A stretch of 64,000 nucleotides of DNA, from positions 372,001 to 436,000 of the forward strand of contig MDYQ01000007.1 in assembly GCA_003024175.1 (NCBI GenBank), given 5' to 3'. The DNA comes from Planoprotostelium fungivorum. Its lineage: Eukaryota > Evosea > Variosea > Cavosteliida > Cavosteliaceae. The position numbers and the translations under genes were made by a program. Under the pieces are notes generated by a model. It had not been told where the DNA came from and searched no databases. It worked only from the letters and a program-made list of their open reading frames with translations. Shown in pieces: positions 1 through 13,400 of this stretch (the stretch's first letter is position 1; every line of letters begins with the position of its first letter).

Positions 1-2
1 TT

Positions 3-3000
3 TACACATCATGTGGCCTCGACTGCAAATCTGCCTCTTCTGTCTCGGACATCATCATCCCAGCCACCCAACAGAGATCGATCGATGCCCCACCGAAAGA
101 CCAGAACCTCGTGTATAGCTTTCAACTCAAGGGGATCACAGGCCGTTTGTCTACCCCAGCTATGTCTCGCATCTTTTTCGACGCCTCTGCTGTCGGCATG
201 GGCTTCCAGTTCAGAGTCTCGTACGACTACGACGGAGACTCTCAATACGATCAGAGGTGGACATCTCCATTAATCACCCCCGACGCTCTCTTTGGACAGT
301 ATGAGACATTCACATCTACCATTGGAGGAGCCACGAGAGACATCAACAACGGTAACATTCTCGTCGAGTTCTGGTCCACCTTTGCATCTCGTGGAACGGG
401 CAGACTTCGCATCGGCCCCAACATGTCCAACATCGTCTTACCCTTCACCGGTGTCTCCAGTGCTTCATGCTCGAACGCCTCACCGACACCATCACCTTCC
501 CCCCAACCAACCACCGCCGCATCGTCCACATCGGCGACGCCGACACCATCTTCTTCACCGTCATCCGACATCTGCAAGACCATGTTCGAGAGCTTACGAT
601 GCAGAGCGACCAGCGACAACCCATCTTCCATCGATGCCGGAAGAGTCAGCGGAGCGAGAACGTGGCTGTGTGGCAACCACGCCACCTTCTGCTCGGACAT
701 CATCAACGGAGGAAAGTTCTCCAACTGCAATTCTGTACAGCAATTGTCTCAGGCCATGAACCGATACTACGAGACATACGGCGCCAGACAAGGTGAGACA
801 GATTCATCTCCTCTCGATATAAAAACCGCGACTGACTTATTCCAGGTGCCGCAGCTTGTGATTTTGGAGGAGTGGGTACGGTCGTATCCATCACAAATGC
901 TCCCACCCCCACCAGCGCTACCCCCACCCCAACGTCTCAAGTCATTCAGACGACCGTCCCCGCGCCCAACCCCAACCCTGTCCCCGCTCCCGACACGGTT
1001 CCCGCGCCCAACCCTAACCCGGTGCCGATACCTCGACCACCCCCCACACAGACTCCCACCCCCACGCCGAACACGAACGCTCGCTGGTCCACCCTCTACA
1101 ACGGTCGATTGACTGACGTCACGATTCCATCCGGCCAGAGAGTTCTCCTCGACGTGAATTCCGTGGAAATCTCGGGTGTCATCACCATCCAGAAGGGTGG
1201 TGCCTTAGTCTTGGACTACAACCAGCCATCGATCACTGTGACGGCCGCGGCCATCGTGGTGCAGGGAGAATTTCACATCGGTAGTGAATCGAATCCATTC
1301 AATAGACCCGTCGGCATCGTTCTCAGTGGAACTCGCGAGATCACAGTTGATGGAGTACCTGTGGGATCTAAGGTGAGAAGAAATTTCGAGGAAGATTCTG
1401 ATGGGGTCAGGTCATCGTGGTGGGCAACGGTGGAGTTGTAGAATGGCACGGGATCAAAGGTTTGGGACGCTCTTGGACCCAATTGTCCCAGACGGCCCAA
1501 GCTGGAGCCAACAGACTACAACTGGCCGAAAATTTCGCCGAGACCTCCTCTCCCAGCTCGTGGACCGTGGGAGACGAACTCGTCGTGGCGGGAACAGATT
1601 ACGCCCCGGACCAAGCCGAGGTAGTCACCATCACGAGAGTCCTATCCGGAAATACCGTGGAGATTTCACCCTCTCTCAAGTTCTACCACCACGGTACAGT
1701 TACCATGGGAATCGACGAGAGGGCCCAAGTAGGAATCCTCAGCAGGACCATCACCATATCCTCCGGTAACGCCGGCAGAAGAGGTAAACTATCGTCTCGT
1801 TGTAGATGAATCGTACTCAATCTTTCTCTCAGGAGCTCACACTCTGTTTTTGGCTGGCTCTCTCGTTCACATCGAAGGTGTGGAGGGAGTCAATCTCGGA
1901 CAAGACCAGATCGCTCGCTATCCCTTCCATTGGCACATGGCTGGAGAAACTCAGGGACACTACATCCGCCACTCTTCCGTCCGATCCTCTATCTTCCGCT
2001 GCGTCACCATCCACGGCTCCCACGGTATCACCGTGTCCGACGTAGTTACGCACGACAACGCCGGTCACTGCATGTACCTCGAGGACGGTGTCGAACGTAA
2101 CAATGTCTTCCGTCACAATCTCATCACCAGCATCAAGGAGAAGAAAGATGGAGAACGCATGGGAAGTGATTACGGCATGGCCGTGTCAGGCTTCTGGATC
2201 ACTGCTCCGGACAATGTCTTCGAGGACAATGTCGTGTCCGGCTCACCCGGCGCGGGCTACTGGGTCCACGCCAGACAGGGACCCCGCGGTCTATCGTCAC
2301 GTGACGCTCAGTACCGCAACTACCGTCCCAGCGGTACCAATCTCAAATCGTTCAAGGGAAATTTTGGTATCGGTTGTGATCACGGCTTCCAAATCGAGGC
2401 TACGTATTACGACAACTACAACGTGCCACTCAACGACGTACCCGAGTCACCCATGGCAGCGTACGCACCGCAGAGTGGAGGGAAGGATATGGCGATTTAC
2501 CTCGATGACTTCACTGCTCACCACAATCGATTCAGAGGTCTGTGGGCGAGAGCTCCCGTAGTCTACGTCAGGAGAGGAAAGTTTTCGAACAACATGGAGG
2601 GCATTCAATTGGCCACATCCGGTGACCATCCCTCGCCCGGAAGCGTAGGATACGTAGACGACTCACTCATTGTCGGGTGGACCGACAACGTGGGCAACAA
2701 CGTCTTCAACCAGTGGCAGATGTGGAACACCGAGAGAAAGAGGTGAGAAACAGATGTCTAGAGGTAGATGCTGACGTCATCTCTCAGGTCTTGGCCCAGA
2801 AATGGAATTCCCATGGTTGGAGTCGCTCTGTACGACGGACCTCAGGTCGTTCGCAGGACCACTTTCGATTCCTGGGAAATTTCACCCAACGAGACACCAC
2901 ACTCCGCCATCGGTACTCGCTTCCACGGAGAATTCCAGATCGCATCCAGCGGAGCCGTTGTAGACTGCCAATTCAAGCGTACCACACGCCGTGTGTACGT

Positions 3001-3757
3001 CTCGGACCGTAACGGAGATGGAGGCAAGTCTTTCAACTTCAGACTCGGCGACGGAACCGTCCTACCCCAGTGGCCATTCTACCAAGCTCCCGGCTGCAAT
3101 TCCGACGCTTCCCTGGGCCTTCTATGCCCCCAGCGCTACGCTCAGATGTGGCTCATCGATTTCGAAAACCGAGGCGGTAACAAGATGCACATCACCCGAA
3201 ACGAGCACGCCGGCACCGACCACAGGAACTACGAGCTTCAGTACCAAGGCTTCCACTCCGCCGGTATCTGGAGGTACCAACCCCTCCTATCCGTCGGCGC
3301 TCACTACCTCGTCGAGTTCAGCGGCAGAGTCAGCGGCAGCTTGGCCCTTCAACTCAACAACGCCGAGCAAGGAGAGAGCATCAGCGTGGCCATCTGCTAT
3401 CCTCGCGGCACGACCTTCCGAAGAGTCTCGCGTGGTCTGTCTAACCGCCTCGGAGGTGGTCTACTCCCTCCCATCAACGACGGAAGCAACAGCAACCTCC
3501 CCGCTCTCGGCAACAGACAGGCCGTGGAGGGAGGAGAGGGCTACTTCTTTGATAACAGCCGCGGCCTTCTCTTCATCTCAGTCAAGCAGAGGAGACAGAG
3601 ATCAGATTACAACAACTTTTGCCCCAACGAGGGTTGTGACTTTGTTCACGTCGAGGCGAACGTGCCCGCGGGAGCTGCCGCAGAGTGCACGGCCGCAGCT
3701 TACTCTGGAGATTCGATTCAGGTCACAGGAGGCAACTGGCTGAACATGAAGTTTTGA
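3..3757 (+). CDS. Secreted X8 (CBM43) + G8-domain beta-helix protein, 5' end cut by window
   Basis: The frame is already open at the left edge, so the N-terminus lies outside. Read across GT-AG introns at 793-846, 1373-1410, 1784-1832 and 2743-2787. Nt 570-900 encode an X8/CBM43-like Cys module (RTWLCGNHATFC, then NRYYETYG and ACDFGG), a fold known to bind beta-glucan. A Pro/Thr linker (890-1080) follows. Then comes a G8 domain (1087-1785; GVVEWHG..SWTQL..TAQAG, SSWTVGDELVVAGTDY, QAEVVTI) and right-handed beta-helix sequence (PFHWHMAGETQGHYIRHSSV, GNVVSG-type repeats), as in CEMIP/TMEM2-type and fibrocystin-like proteins. Stop TGA at 3755. Probably an extracellular or cell-wall polysaccharide-binding or degrading protein. 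Enzymatic activity is inferred, not shown. Confidence 0.85.
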
Positions 3758-4848
<1,091 letters not shown>

Positions 4849-4964
4849 CCATGCATTCTCAGCCTCCGTAGCTCGAGCTGACGAATAAACGACCAATTGT
4901 AGACGATGATGATGATGAGAGGCGAAGAATCGATTCTTATCGATTTTGTTGGTTCTTCTATACA

Positions 4965-5808
4965 TCAGCTCTTGAATGATCCCGGTGCTGGCTTGGCGGG
5001 CGCCGTACCTTCCTCTGCATCTTCTTCGGATTCTCCACCAGCTCTCCTCTTCTTCAGCTCCTCCTCGTGCTCAAATTCGAGTTGAAGTTCACTGGTCACC
5101 TTTTCAACTCATCAGCGACATCACGATGTAAATGATCTCCATCAGCTCGATGATGGAACTCACCTTGACAAAGAGAGTATTAAATTCCCACGGTTCGTCG
5201 GGTTCCATCACTTCCTCTTGGCTACTCAAGACTTTACTCAACAGCGTCACGTCTACCCCGTTCTCCTGTTGAGAATGTCATCACATTGAGATCGAAGATG
5301 GTGCACCTTCGTGGAAGGTAGAGTCGACTTGGCAGCGGTCTGGAGCTCTCTGATCGTTTGGACCTTGAGGCCGATGTTCTTCGGAGGAGCTGCGATCTGA
5401 GTGGATAATTCTATGTCCACGTCGTCTTTCTTTGGTGCGACTGATGGGGTCAATCGAGCGCACGCACGGTAGAACGGAGATATTCACCTTCATCATCTTC
5501 TCCTGGTTCGTCAAAAGTGTAAGCCTCGTCCGATCGTGATGTCTCTCTGTTTCCTATTAATAACATGCAAGGAGACGTGGTGATATCTCACTCTGCATTA
5601 CCAGCCTTACCATTTGCGTCTGTCCCCCACCCAGACTTCTTCTCGGGTGCCTCTCTAACGCTTAATATCCATGTGATTATCGTCGCATCACCTTGTCCGA
5701 TGGACTGGGCTCATTCTCTTCCACAGCCTTCTTTACGGGTGCGGCCTTATTTCTGATCCTCGAGGCTCCCTCTACTTCGGATGCATCGACGTCAGCTAGC
5801 ATAGACAT
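4965..5808 (-). CDS. IFT43: Intraflagellar transport protein 43 (IFT-A subunit)
   Basis: Six exons on the minus strand (5808-5692, 5650-5611, 5563-5488, 5440-5307, 5265-5164, 5100-4965). The IFT43 signature is clear: a short N-terminal SGWG motif, then a C-terminal block with DIELSTQIAAPP, KVQTIRELQTAAK, DVTLLSKVLSSQEEV, PWEFNTLFVKVTSEL. These align with human IFT43 (VAAPPS, TYRDLDND, IDLKLLTKVLAPEHEV, WDWDHLFTEVSSEL). IFT43 is a small subunit of the retrograde IFT-A complex and works only in cilia or flagella. The start is the first ATG of exon 1 (MSMLADVDASEVEG); an upstream exon is not excluded. The N-terminus faces the EGF gene across a shared 400-bp upstream region. Confidence 0.88.
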
Positions 5809-6208
5809 GACCGATGATGATGATGTGTTCCAAATCGGGTGACCCTGACACTTCGTTGTAGATGCATCCAAATTCTTTCGTGAAGGATTAGTCTTATCAG
5901 TCCAATATCACCAGCACTTGCGCGAACTCGTTGGATCATTGATATGTGTATATCAAAAATAGGAAGTCTGATGTGTATTTTGTTATATCCTTTGTCATCG
6001 CCTGTTATAACCACGTCTTTCAATTGCAGCGTATATAGGACAGCAACTCTTAAGGTATCTCTAGAGATCTAGATCGCCATAGTCATCGACTGCTACAAAG
6101 AGGAATCGTTGTAATCGGTCTATTTCCATTTTCCATCACCCAAATCCATTTCCAAGGAAGGCAAGATGCCTCTTCTCGTGCATCAGAAGAGGACATTACC
6201 TATAATCC
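5809..6208. other. Divergent promoter region, IFT43 / EGF-repeat gene
   Basis: About 400 bases between two divergent start codons. No frame with coding character beyond a short extension of IFT43 exon 1. It holds one CGTTGTAGAT copy (about 5853), a motif seen many times in this window. Confidence 0.45.
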
Positions 6209-7705
6209 ATGCCTCCTCTGTATCACACACGTAACCTTTCGGTAATATTCATCGCATGTTGCATCTTTTTCGCAGTCGGTGCAAATGAAGAAGGTGTCTG
6301 CGATCCTCCATGTATTCACGGAAGGTGAACCATCGAACCTCAACTTGGCATTATAATCGAGATGTAACATACCACAGTTGCCTTCCTGGAGGAGGCAACG
6401 CCTGTGGTTGTGAGAAAGGTTGGGGTGGCCCACAATGTCAGCTAGGTGAATCATCTTTCCCATTGTCATCACGCTGATCGATCGTCAGCGGTCTGTGATC
6501 CTCCCTGCATAAACGGGGCCTGTACTTCACCAAGTGAGTCTTCACTCACATTTCATCCTCTCATCTCACGTTCCAATCAGACACATGCGCCTGTTCAACG
6601 GGCTGGAAGGGTTCAAACTGTGCTTCAGGTAATCCCTCCCATTCTCTTCCCTTTCTAATTCTCGCCAGTCTCCTGCGATCTACACGGCTGCGTGCACGGC
6701 GTGAGTCCATCACATTCGAACCGTATCATCCGCTGATTGTGTCATCAGAATTGCAGCAACCCAGATCAATGCGACTGCGCTCCCGGTTGGGTGGGCCCAG
6801 CTTGTGATACGGCCATCTGCATCCCAGGCTGCGCCAACGGTGGCACATGCATCGGTCCAGGCGTCTGCGCTTGCAACGTCACCGCATGGACTGGTCCCAG
6901 CTGTAAGGAACCCATCTGCAACGGAAAGTGTCAACACAATACGACTTGTGTCGGACCAATGAGCTGTGATTGCAGAGGTGATGGTCGCGATGTCGCATGC
7001 ACCATGTCTGATGGAGTGGTAGGCACGGGCTGGACCGGAAACTTGTGCGAAAACGACATCCACGAGTGCCTCGATAAGAACAAGACCAAATACTGCGATA
7101 GACGCACGAGGTGCATCAACACACTCGGCTCTTTCTCCTGCTCTTCCTGCCCCAGTGGTGAGATCCATTTGTATAGTGGATTCGGCTGAGACGAGAGCAG
7201 GTTACATCGGTAGTGGTAAGATATCAGAGGGTGGCTGCGTTCCCAACTGCGAGGGTGGCTGTTTAAACGGAGGTATATGTGATGCTCCGAACACGTGCAA
7301 TTGCACGGGCACAGGTTTCACTGGCCCAAACTGTTTCCAAGGTGATACGCTCCACCGTCTCGTCACACGTTCTGACGTTCGCGACAGACTTGGACGAATG
7401 TAAAGTCGGTGGCTATTGTGATCCGAAATTACAATGCATCAACATATTGGGGTCTTTCATCTGCCACGGTAGCTGCCCCGGTAACTATACGGGAGACCCC
7501 AGAATAGGCTGTACACCCATCTGTGATCCTCCCTGCCCGGCAGGAGGCGAGGTGATTCAGAATGTCTTTAGACATTGTTCGCTGACGGAGTCAGTGCCTC
7601 AAGCCTAACGTGTGCTCGAACGTTTCTGCTGCGGCGAGTTTGGAGAAGAAATGGTTCCTCGTTCTCCTCTCGTTGACTTACGTCATGGTGAGGGGAAGAC
7701 GATGA
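6209..7705 (+). CDS. EGF-repeat cell-surface protein with C-terminal hydrophobic anchor
   Basis: About ten short exons. The start at 6209 gives a clear signal peptide (MPPLYHTRNLSVIFIACCIF then FAVGA). A chain of EGF-like modules follows (CDPPCINGACTSPNTCACST, CDLHGCVHGNC, CAPGWVGPACDT, CIPGCANGGTC). Two calcium-binding types are included (NDIHECLDKN..CINTLGSFSC and DLDECKVGGYC..CINILGSFIC). The last exon ends in a hydrophobic stretch (WFLVLLSLTYVMV) after small residues, so it is either a GPI signal or a single membrane segment. An adhesion or receptor-like role is inferred; no kinase or other cytoplasmic domain is present. An upstream ATG at about 6167 was passed over because it gives no signal peptide. 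Confidence 0.8.
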
Positions 7706-7943
7706 ACAGGAGGTCGATATTTATGCCTGTACATAAGACAAATAAAAGTGAAACATGAAGGAAGACGAGTGAATGATATATAAGACCAGTCAGAGGTCTA
7801 TGATTCACTATCTATATCACAGTGAATGGCACATATAGTATACGATGAGGTGTCAGCTCCCGTGAGATTTCATTGAAAGCGACATTTGACTTCTGTTTCC
7901 GTCACAAAATAATCGACCCTTCAACACCAACACATACATCGCC

Positions 7944-9287
7944 ATGAACTTCTTCGCAGGATTCGGATCCAAACCACCTCCAGAGTTTCAATGCACCATC
8001 GTCAGTAACACGAACCATCTGAAGATTACCTGGCCGAAATCAACCATTTCACACGACGTATTACAGAAGGTGTGACATCAAACATTCTTCAAACGGTCTT
8101 TCAAGTGTCTCCTAGATTTTTCGTAATGCAAAGCCCATTCTCCGTGAGGGAGACCACGTCATCGATCTCAAGGAGAAGCCGGCCGAACTCACGAAAGGAA
8201 CCACATATACAGTGGATCTAGACGCCCCTGTTGCCGTTCATCAGGTACGTCTCCACCTTGAACATGTATGACTCATACGGTTGCATCGTAGAATCCCTCG
8301 GCCGACGATAGCGACATCAAAGAGGTGACCGTGGGTATCAACACACCCGCTAATGCAGATCTGTCCATCATCGAGAAACCGGCCGACACTCAGCCACCCG
8401 TCCTATCTGTTGGAACCGTTTTGAGCGCTCTGGCTGGAAGTGGAAAAGACGCCAACAGTTCTCTCGAGAAAGAACGTAAACAGAAAGGTACATCCGTGAT
8501 CCATCGTGGTGGACATCAACAACTCATACAAATCATCAGGAAGGTGGGAAGAGAGAACAAACCACATCATCGATGGTCTTTGGCTGGGTGATTTTCTATC
8601 CAACAGCATGCACGTCCAGATGAACGAATATTCTGTCGGTCACATATTGACCGTATCCAACGACTTTAGAAAGGACAAGGGAGAGGTGCATTCATGATGT
8701 ACGTTGATTCTCCTGAACTCTCATCAGGAATTCGTCCATCATCTGATCGGCGTCCCTGATTATCCTTCATCCGATCTCTTCTCTCATTTCGCTCAGACTC
8801 ACGAGTTCATCAATACCGCAAGGTGATCACATCATCTCAAATTTCAAATACAAAATCACACGAATCAGGTACGGCCCAGACAACAAAGGACCTCAGAGTG
8901 GCGTCCTCGTACACTGGTGAGTCACAGACGTCATAATTCCTCTCATCATCTTCAGCATGGCCGGAGTCAGCCGAAGTGCCACGAGTGAGTCCCATCCACG
9001 ACCTCTTACCCTTCTCGTCTCATCCATCTACAACCCGCCATAACTGTTGCAGTCGTCATCGCCTACCTCATGAAAGAATTGGGACTGTCTCTCATCGAGG
9101 CCGCTCACTTGACTCGTTCCAGCAGGGCTCAAATCTGGCCCAACGGGTGATCTACACGTTTGTAGATGGACGTACTGATCTTCCCAGTGGTTTCGTCCTT
9201 CAGCTGGAGAGGTACGAGAGGGAGCTGAACGGAGAGATCGACACCCACCTGGCCCCGAACAACAACAACAATTGTGAGATACAATAG
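7944..9287 (+). CDS. Dual-specificity phosphatase with unknown N-terminal domain
   Basis: Nine exons. The C-terminal half is a DUSP: HIIDGLWLGDFLSN, the general-acid loop VPDYPSSD, signature VHCMAGVSRSATIV (HCx5R; nucleophile Cys, Arg and following Ser present) and the DUSP end motif NGGFVLQLERYE. An intron splits the nucleophile Cys codon (CAC TG|C). The N-terminal ~190 residues (MNFFAGFGSKPPPEFQCTIV..) match nothing I recognise. They contain an SADDSDIKEVTV stretch and a Lys-rich linker. Predicted cytosolic phosphatase acting on phospho-Tyr/Ser/Thr; the substrate is unknown. The catalytic set looks complete. Confidence 0.88.
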
Positions 9288-9508
9288 ACCTTCTTTACCC
9301 ATTCACGAAGAGAAGGGAAGAGGGTGACTTATTTCAGCCGGGTTTGATGCAATAAAATCGTAAGGTGTTCTTGAACAACACGATTTTAGTACAATCTCCT
9401 TACAACAAAATATGGAATTCTGTCCCACTGGAATCATCTCCTCAGCTCTACCTCTTTTCGCCTTCTCCTCTAAATATCGCTTCGTCTCAAGTGTGCTCTG
9501 TTCGTCCA

Positions 9509-9854
9509 TCAGCCGTGATGTGGAAGACGTTCGCACCTCGCCCTGTGATTTTGAAACCACACTTGCACTCTCCTCTGTGTCGTGTCCATGATGCGGGCGA
9601 TCTCTTCTCTCTCCTTCTGTGTGGGATAGGGTTTCACGGAATAGATCCGCAGCATCTCTTCTTTCTGTGCCATCGAGAATGATCTTCGACTCCCTAGATC
9701 GCCTGCACATGATTAGAAAAGATCGAGATGTTGGGTCACCATCTTTCGTCTGCTCTCTCTGCGAGTTGCAGAAGAAGAAGACTCTCTGTTTGTCTTGACA
9801 GAGGTGCTGGAACGGTAGCTCATGGTGGTTCGTGAGTATCTTTGAGATATCCAT
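9509..9854 (-). CDS. Small homeobox transcription factor
   Basis: Minus strand. Exon 1 ends at 9740 (..SQREQTKDG), intron 9739-9703 (37 nt), exon 2 from 9702. Exon 2 encodes a homeodomain: RRSFSMAQKEEML (arm and helix 1), KPYPTQKEREEIARIMD (helix 2) and TTQRRVQVWFQNHRAR (helix 3). W48, F49, N51 and R53 are all present, and PYPxxxEREELA is the usual loop/helix 2 motif. It can end at TGA 9511-9509 (CERLPHHG), or by a further GT-AG intron (9536-9498) reach a TAG at 9470. The start is uncertain: ATG at 9854, or at 10064 in the same open frame, giving ~110 or ~180 residues. Being split by the intron, the homeodomain is easily missed by a simple open-frame scan. Expected nuclear DNA-binding protein. 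Confidence 0.8.
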
Positions 9855-10064
9855 GTGGTGAGCTTCGGTTGCAGGGAAATGATTCCTTGTCGATTCCTCC
9901 TCGAAAAACAGCTGCCAACGGCGTTTTTTAAATCTTACGCCTAGATTTGGAGCTCCTGAGCGAAGTAAAGGAGCAAAAGGATCGAATTGGAGGAGAATGA
10001 TGACAGAGGAGGGATATTGCATCGGCAGAGTGAGAGTGTTTGGAGCTCCACGTTCATTGATCAT

Positions 10065-10471
10065 CCCACTTTATTACGTAAGTGGATGATTGCGGCACGA
10101 CTCTTTTCGGATGAAATGCTAGAACAGACGTGACGCTAGCAGGTTCTCAAACTGGCTGTTGTGGGTTGGGCAATCCATGCGTCACTTCTATCAGGGGACA
10201 AAGAGGAGAGAGATAGCTGGGATATCACATCATACGCAGCCTATCCCTGCGTAGGTCGCAGTACCACATAGTTGACACAAGATCTATTGATCTGAGGCAC
10301 TGCATAACATGTATCGTCCTTATAGACAACCAATCAAAAGAATTATTGGAAGTAGTAGTTGTAGATCGCAATCTTCAGTCTATGCGATCGAGAATGCGAT
10401 TTTCCAAAAAGAAGGCAGTCATCAGGTGATGCGAACACAAGTGTTACATTAGAAGCTGAATCAGCTTTCCA
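10065..10471. other. Spacer between homeobox gene and F-box/DOCK gene
   Basis: About 400 bases (600 if the homeobox gene starts at 9854) between divergent genes. No conserved coding frame seen. It has one GTTGTAGATCG motif (about 10364). Presumed promoter sequence for both genes. Confidence 0.4.
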
Positions 10472-13400
10472 ATGTTCAAAAAGAAGAAAGGCAGTGTTGG
10501 GCACCGACACAGTCTTAACCTTTCAAGCCTCGTTAGCCTCTCGAGCAGCATCGACTTTGATAAGTCGATAAAAAACAAGAAGAGGAGCGATAGTAAAAAG
10601 GGAACCGACGACGATTTCCGATCCATCGGTCGGTCGGGTTTAGATGTCTCTGCTAGTCTGAGGAAAAAGAAGAATGGCAAGATACCATCCATATTGAACA
10701 GATTTCCGGAGTTAGCGAGCGAATGTTTCTCACAGATGTCTGGAGGTGCACTTCAGAGGGTGAGATGATTCGACATATCACCTCTGACCAAGATCAGTTG
10801 AGAGTATCTTATGAATATTCCCCTTTGAAACGAAGAATGAAGAAAGAAGACCCCTGGCAATACGACACGGTTCCACAACAGGTAAAGATTGCGTATGACG
10901 TTGCACTCACATCTCCTCAGGTCTTACTCCACATCGCCAGTTTCCTCACAACGAAGGATCTCTGCAGTCTTCTGCAATTGAATCACACCTGGTTTGACTT
11001 CATCGATAATGCAACCATTTGGAAGAACCTCTTAACCGAGACTTTCAACCGTCCAGAGAATCTCATCACGTCCACCGTAGAGAACGAGGGAACATCCTGG
11101 CGTCAGCTCTACATGCAACACGGTGAATATTTTGGCGGGAAACCTTCATCCTAACCGCACGCAGTCATTCTGGGTGGTATCACAGTCAGAGAAGCCGAAA
11201 AATACCTTCAACTCTTCCCCTCCACCCCCGATTACGAGCACGACAAGTCTGGCTTATACGTTCGAATGCTGGTGAGCACGATCATCCTCTTCCCTCCGTT
11301 CACACTCTCAGGAATATCACAAGAGATCTGAACAGATCGACGACGCCCACAAAGCTGCACAAGATCTCCTGGAGCTACACATCTCTCTCGGAAATTTCAA
11401 CGAAGCTGCCATCGTTCTCCTGCACGAAGCCTCCGTCTACAACTGGAGTAAACCGTACAAACATCCGAGATATCCGACGGCTTCGTGGAATCTTCCCGCC
11501 ATCAAGGACGTTTACCCCGCCGAGAGCCTCCACGAACGTAAGACGAGGCTGCTACTACAAGCAGCCAAATGTTTTTCGGACGGGAAATACTACGAGAGAG
11601 GAATCGAAGTCGTGAGGGAACTGAGAATCATACACGAAGAGAACAAAAGCTTCAAATTGTACCAAGATATCGCGGTGAGTCATCGAGACGTCGTACTTCA
11701 CTGAAGGGTGAGAAGGAGAAGGAGAAGACGATGCAGAGAGATCTGGAGACCAAGGAGAGATTTTTCGAAGAATTTTTCTTCGTAGAGTTTCACGGTAAGG
11801 GGTGGCTGAAGGATCTCCTGGTGACTCATTTACCTCGTTTTATCTTCTGAGGAGAGTTGTAGAACAGACAGTTTGTGTACAAGGGAGCTGAGGTAGAACG
11901 CATCGGAGATTTCGCCGCGAAAGTTCGATCGCGTTTTCCAGGAACGAAGATCATCCATTCCCAAGACGTTCCAACGGAATCCGGACAATGTGAGTCGTTT
12001 GCGCGGGAAAAGGTAATTGGGACTGAGATCCCGTCAGACGCACACGTGCGGCCTTGCAAGCCCATCGATCGCCTGCCCAAATTATTGGCCCAAGAGCACA
12101 ACATCGCACAAGGATTCGTCAAGAAGAAGAGACAAGGAGACAAGCCCAGTTTCGACGTCTACAACGACGTCAACATGTTCATGTTTTCCCGCCCTTTCAA
12201 GAAGGGAAAGTCAGGCGCCAACGAGTTCGAGGTGAGTCCCAAATTTCCGGCGGGAGATTCAATTGGGACAGGACTTGTGGATACAAAAGACCTTCCTCAT
12301 CACGAGAGAGAGGTTCCCCCACATGCAGAGACGTTCAGAAGTCGTCAAGATCATCCAGGTGATTTCATTGCGATGAAACCCTTTAACCCTCTCAGCTCGA
12401 GATCGGCCCGGTGGCCAACGCTGGACACATGATGAAAGACAAGAACAGGCAATTAGAAGGTATCATCAACCGAGCGAGAGAGAAGGGTTGGGTGTCTGGC
12501 TTCTCCATGTCTCTCAACGGTGTCGTCGATGCCGCCGTCTCCGGTGGCGTCAGCATGTTCGGTGAGCATCTACAACGATGTAGATGAACCTGACATCTTT
12601 CAGCGAAATTTCTCAGCGAAGCGTTCGTGCAAGAGAACCCGCAGGAGGCTCAGAACGTCGGAAAATTACAGAGCGCCCTCCTTCACCAATCTCGCCTCTT
12701 AACCGAAGGCCTCTCCCTACACAAGACCATCATGCCCCCACAGATGTCAGCTCTCCACACCAAGATGGAGACTTTCTACGAGAAGTGGAAGATCGTTGCC
12801 AGAATCCACGATCCCATACAGATCGAGAGGCAGAGAGACGCGGACCGATGGAGGATTGTCTTAGCCCAATCGGTCATAAGACGTTTCTTGGTGAGGAGGA
12901 GAACGAAGAAAATGGAGGAGATCAAGAGGAACATGAGGCGACACATGACGTTGGGACACATCGAGATGGATCTTCCCACGATAGAGGAGAACATGCTGTC
13001 GCCCAGGAACAGAACGGAGAACAGGGACATCGTGCCGCCCAAGGTGAATGAGTCGATCTACAACGCGGATGAAACTGAAGGGGGTAGGTGGACTTGAGGA
13101 ATAACTTATTCAAATCGAAGTCGGCCAACGCTCTCCCCGAATTGAAGGTACCGCTCAAGCGGAGTCGGTCGTTCGAGGTGAAATCTCGTGGAGAATCCGT
13201 GGGACATATTCTGATAGGCGTACAGCATCTTCCCACGGTTGTACCGGATCTGTGGAAACAGAACGAATCGATCAAGAGAATAAGGAGGGCACAATCAGAC
13301 GCTCGACCCGTGAAGGGAGAGAAGAATGGAGCTGCGGCTCCAGTGACGAGAGAGAGGTGGCAGCCTTACGCCGCCCGCGTGACCCATTCTCCCAGAAGGG

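Noticed and set aside
7706-7943. Extra coding exon after the EGF gene
   Set aside because: AT-rich, contains an AATAAA (about 7740) and leads directly into the next gene's start; reads as 3' UTR plus promoter.
9303-10064. 253-residue minus-strand open frame as a single-exon gene
   Set aside because: The stretch downstream of 9740 in this frame has no family likeness, while the shifted frame after a GT-AG intron encodes a homeodomain.
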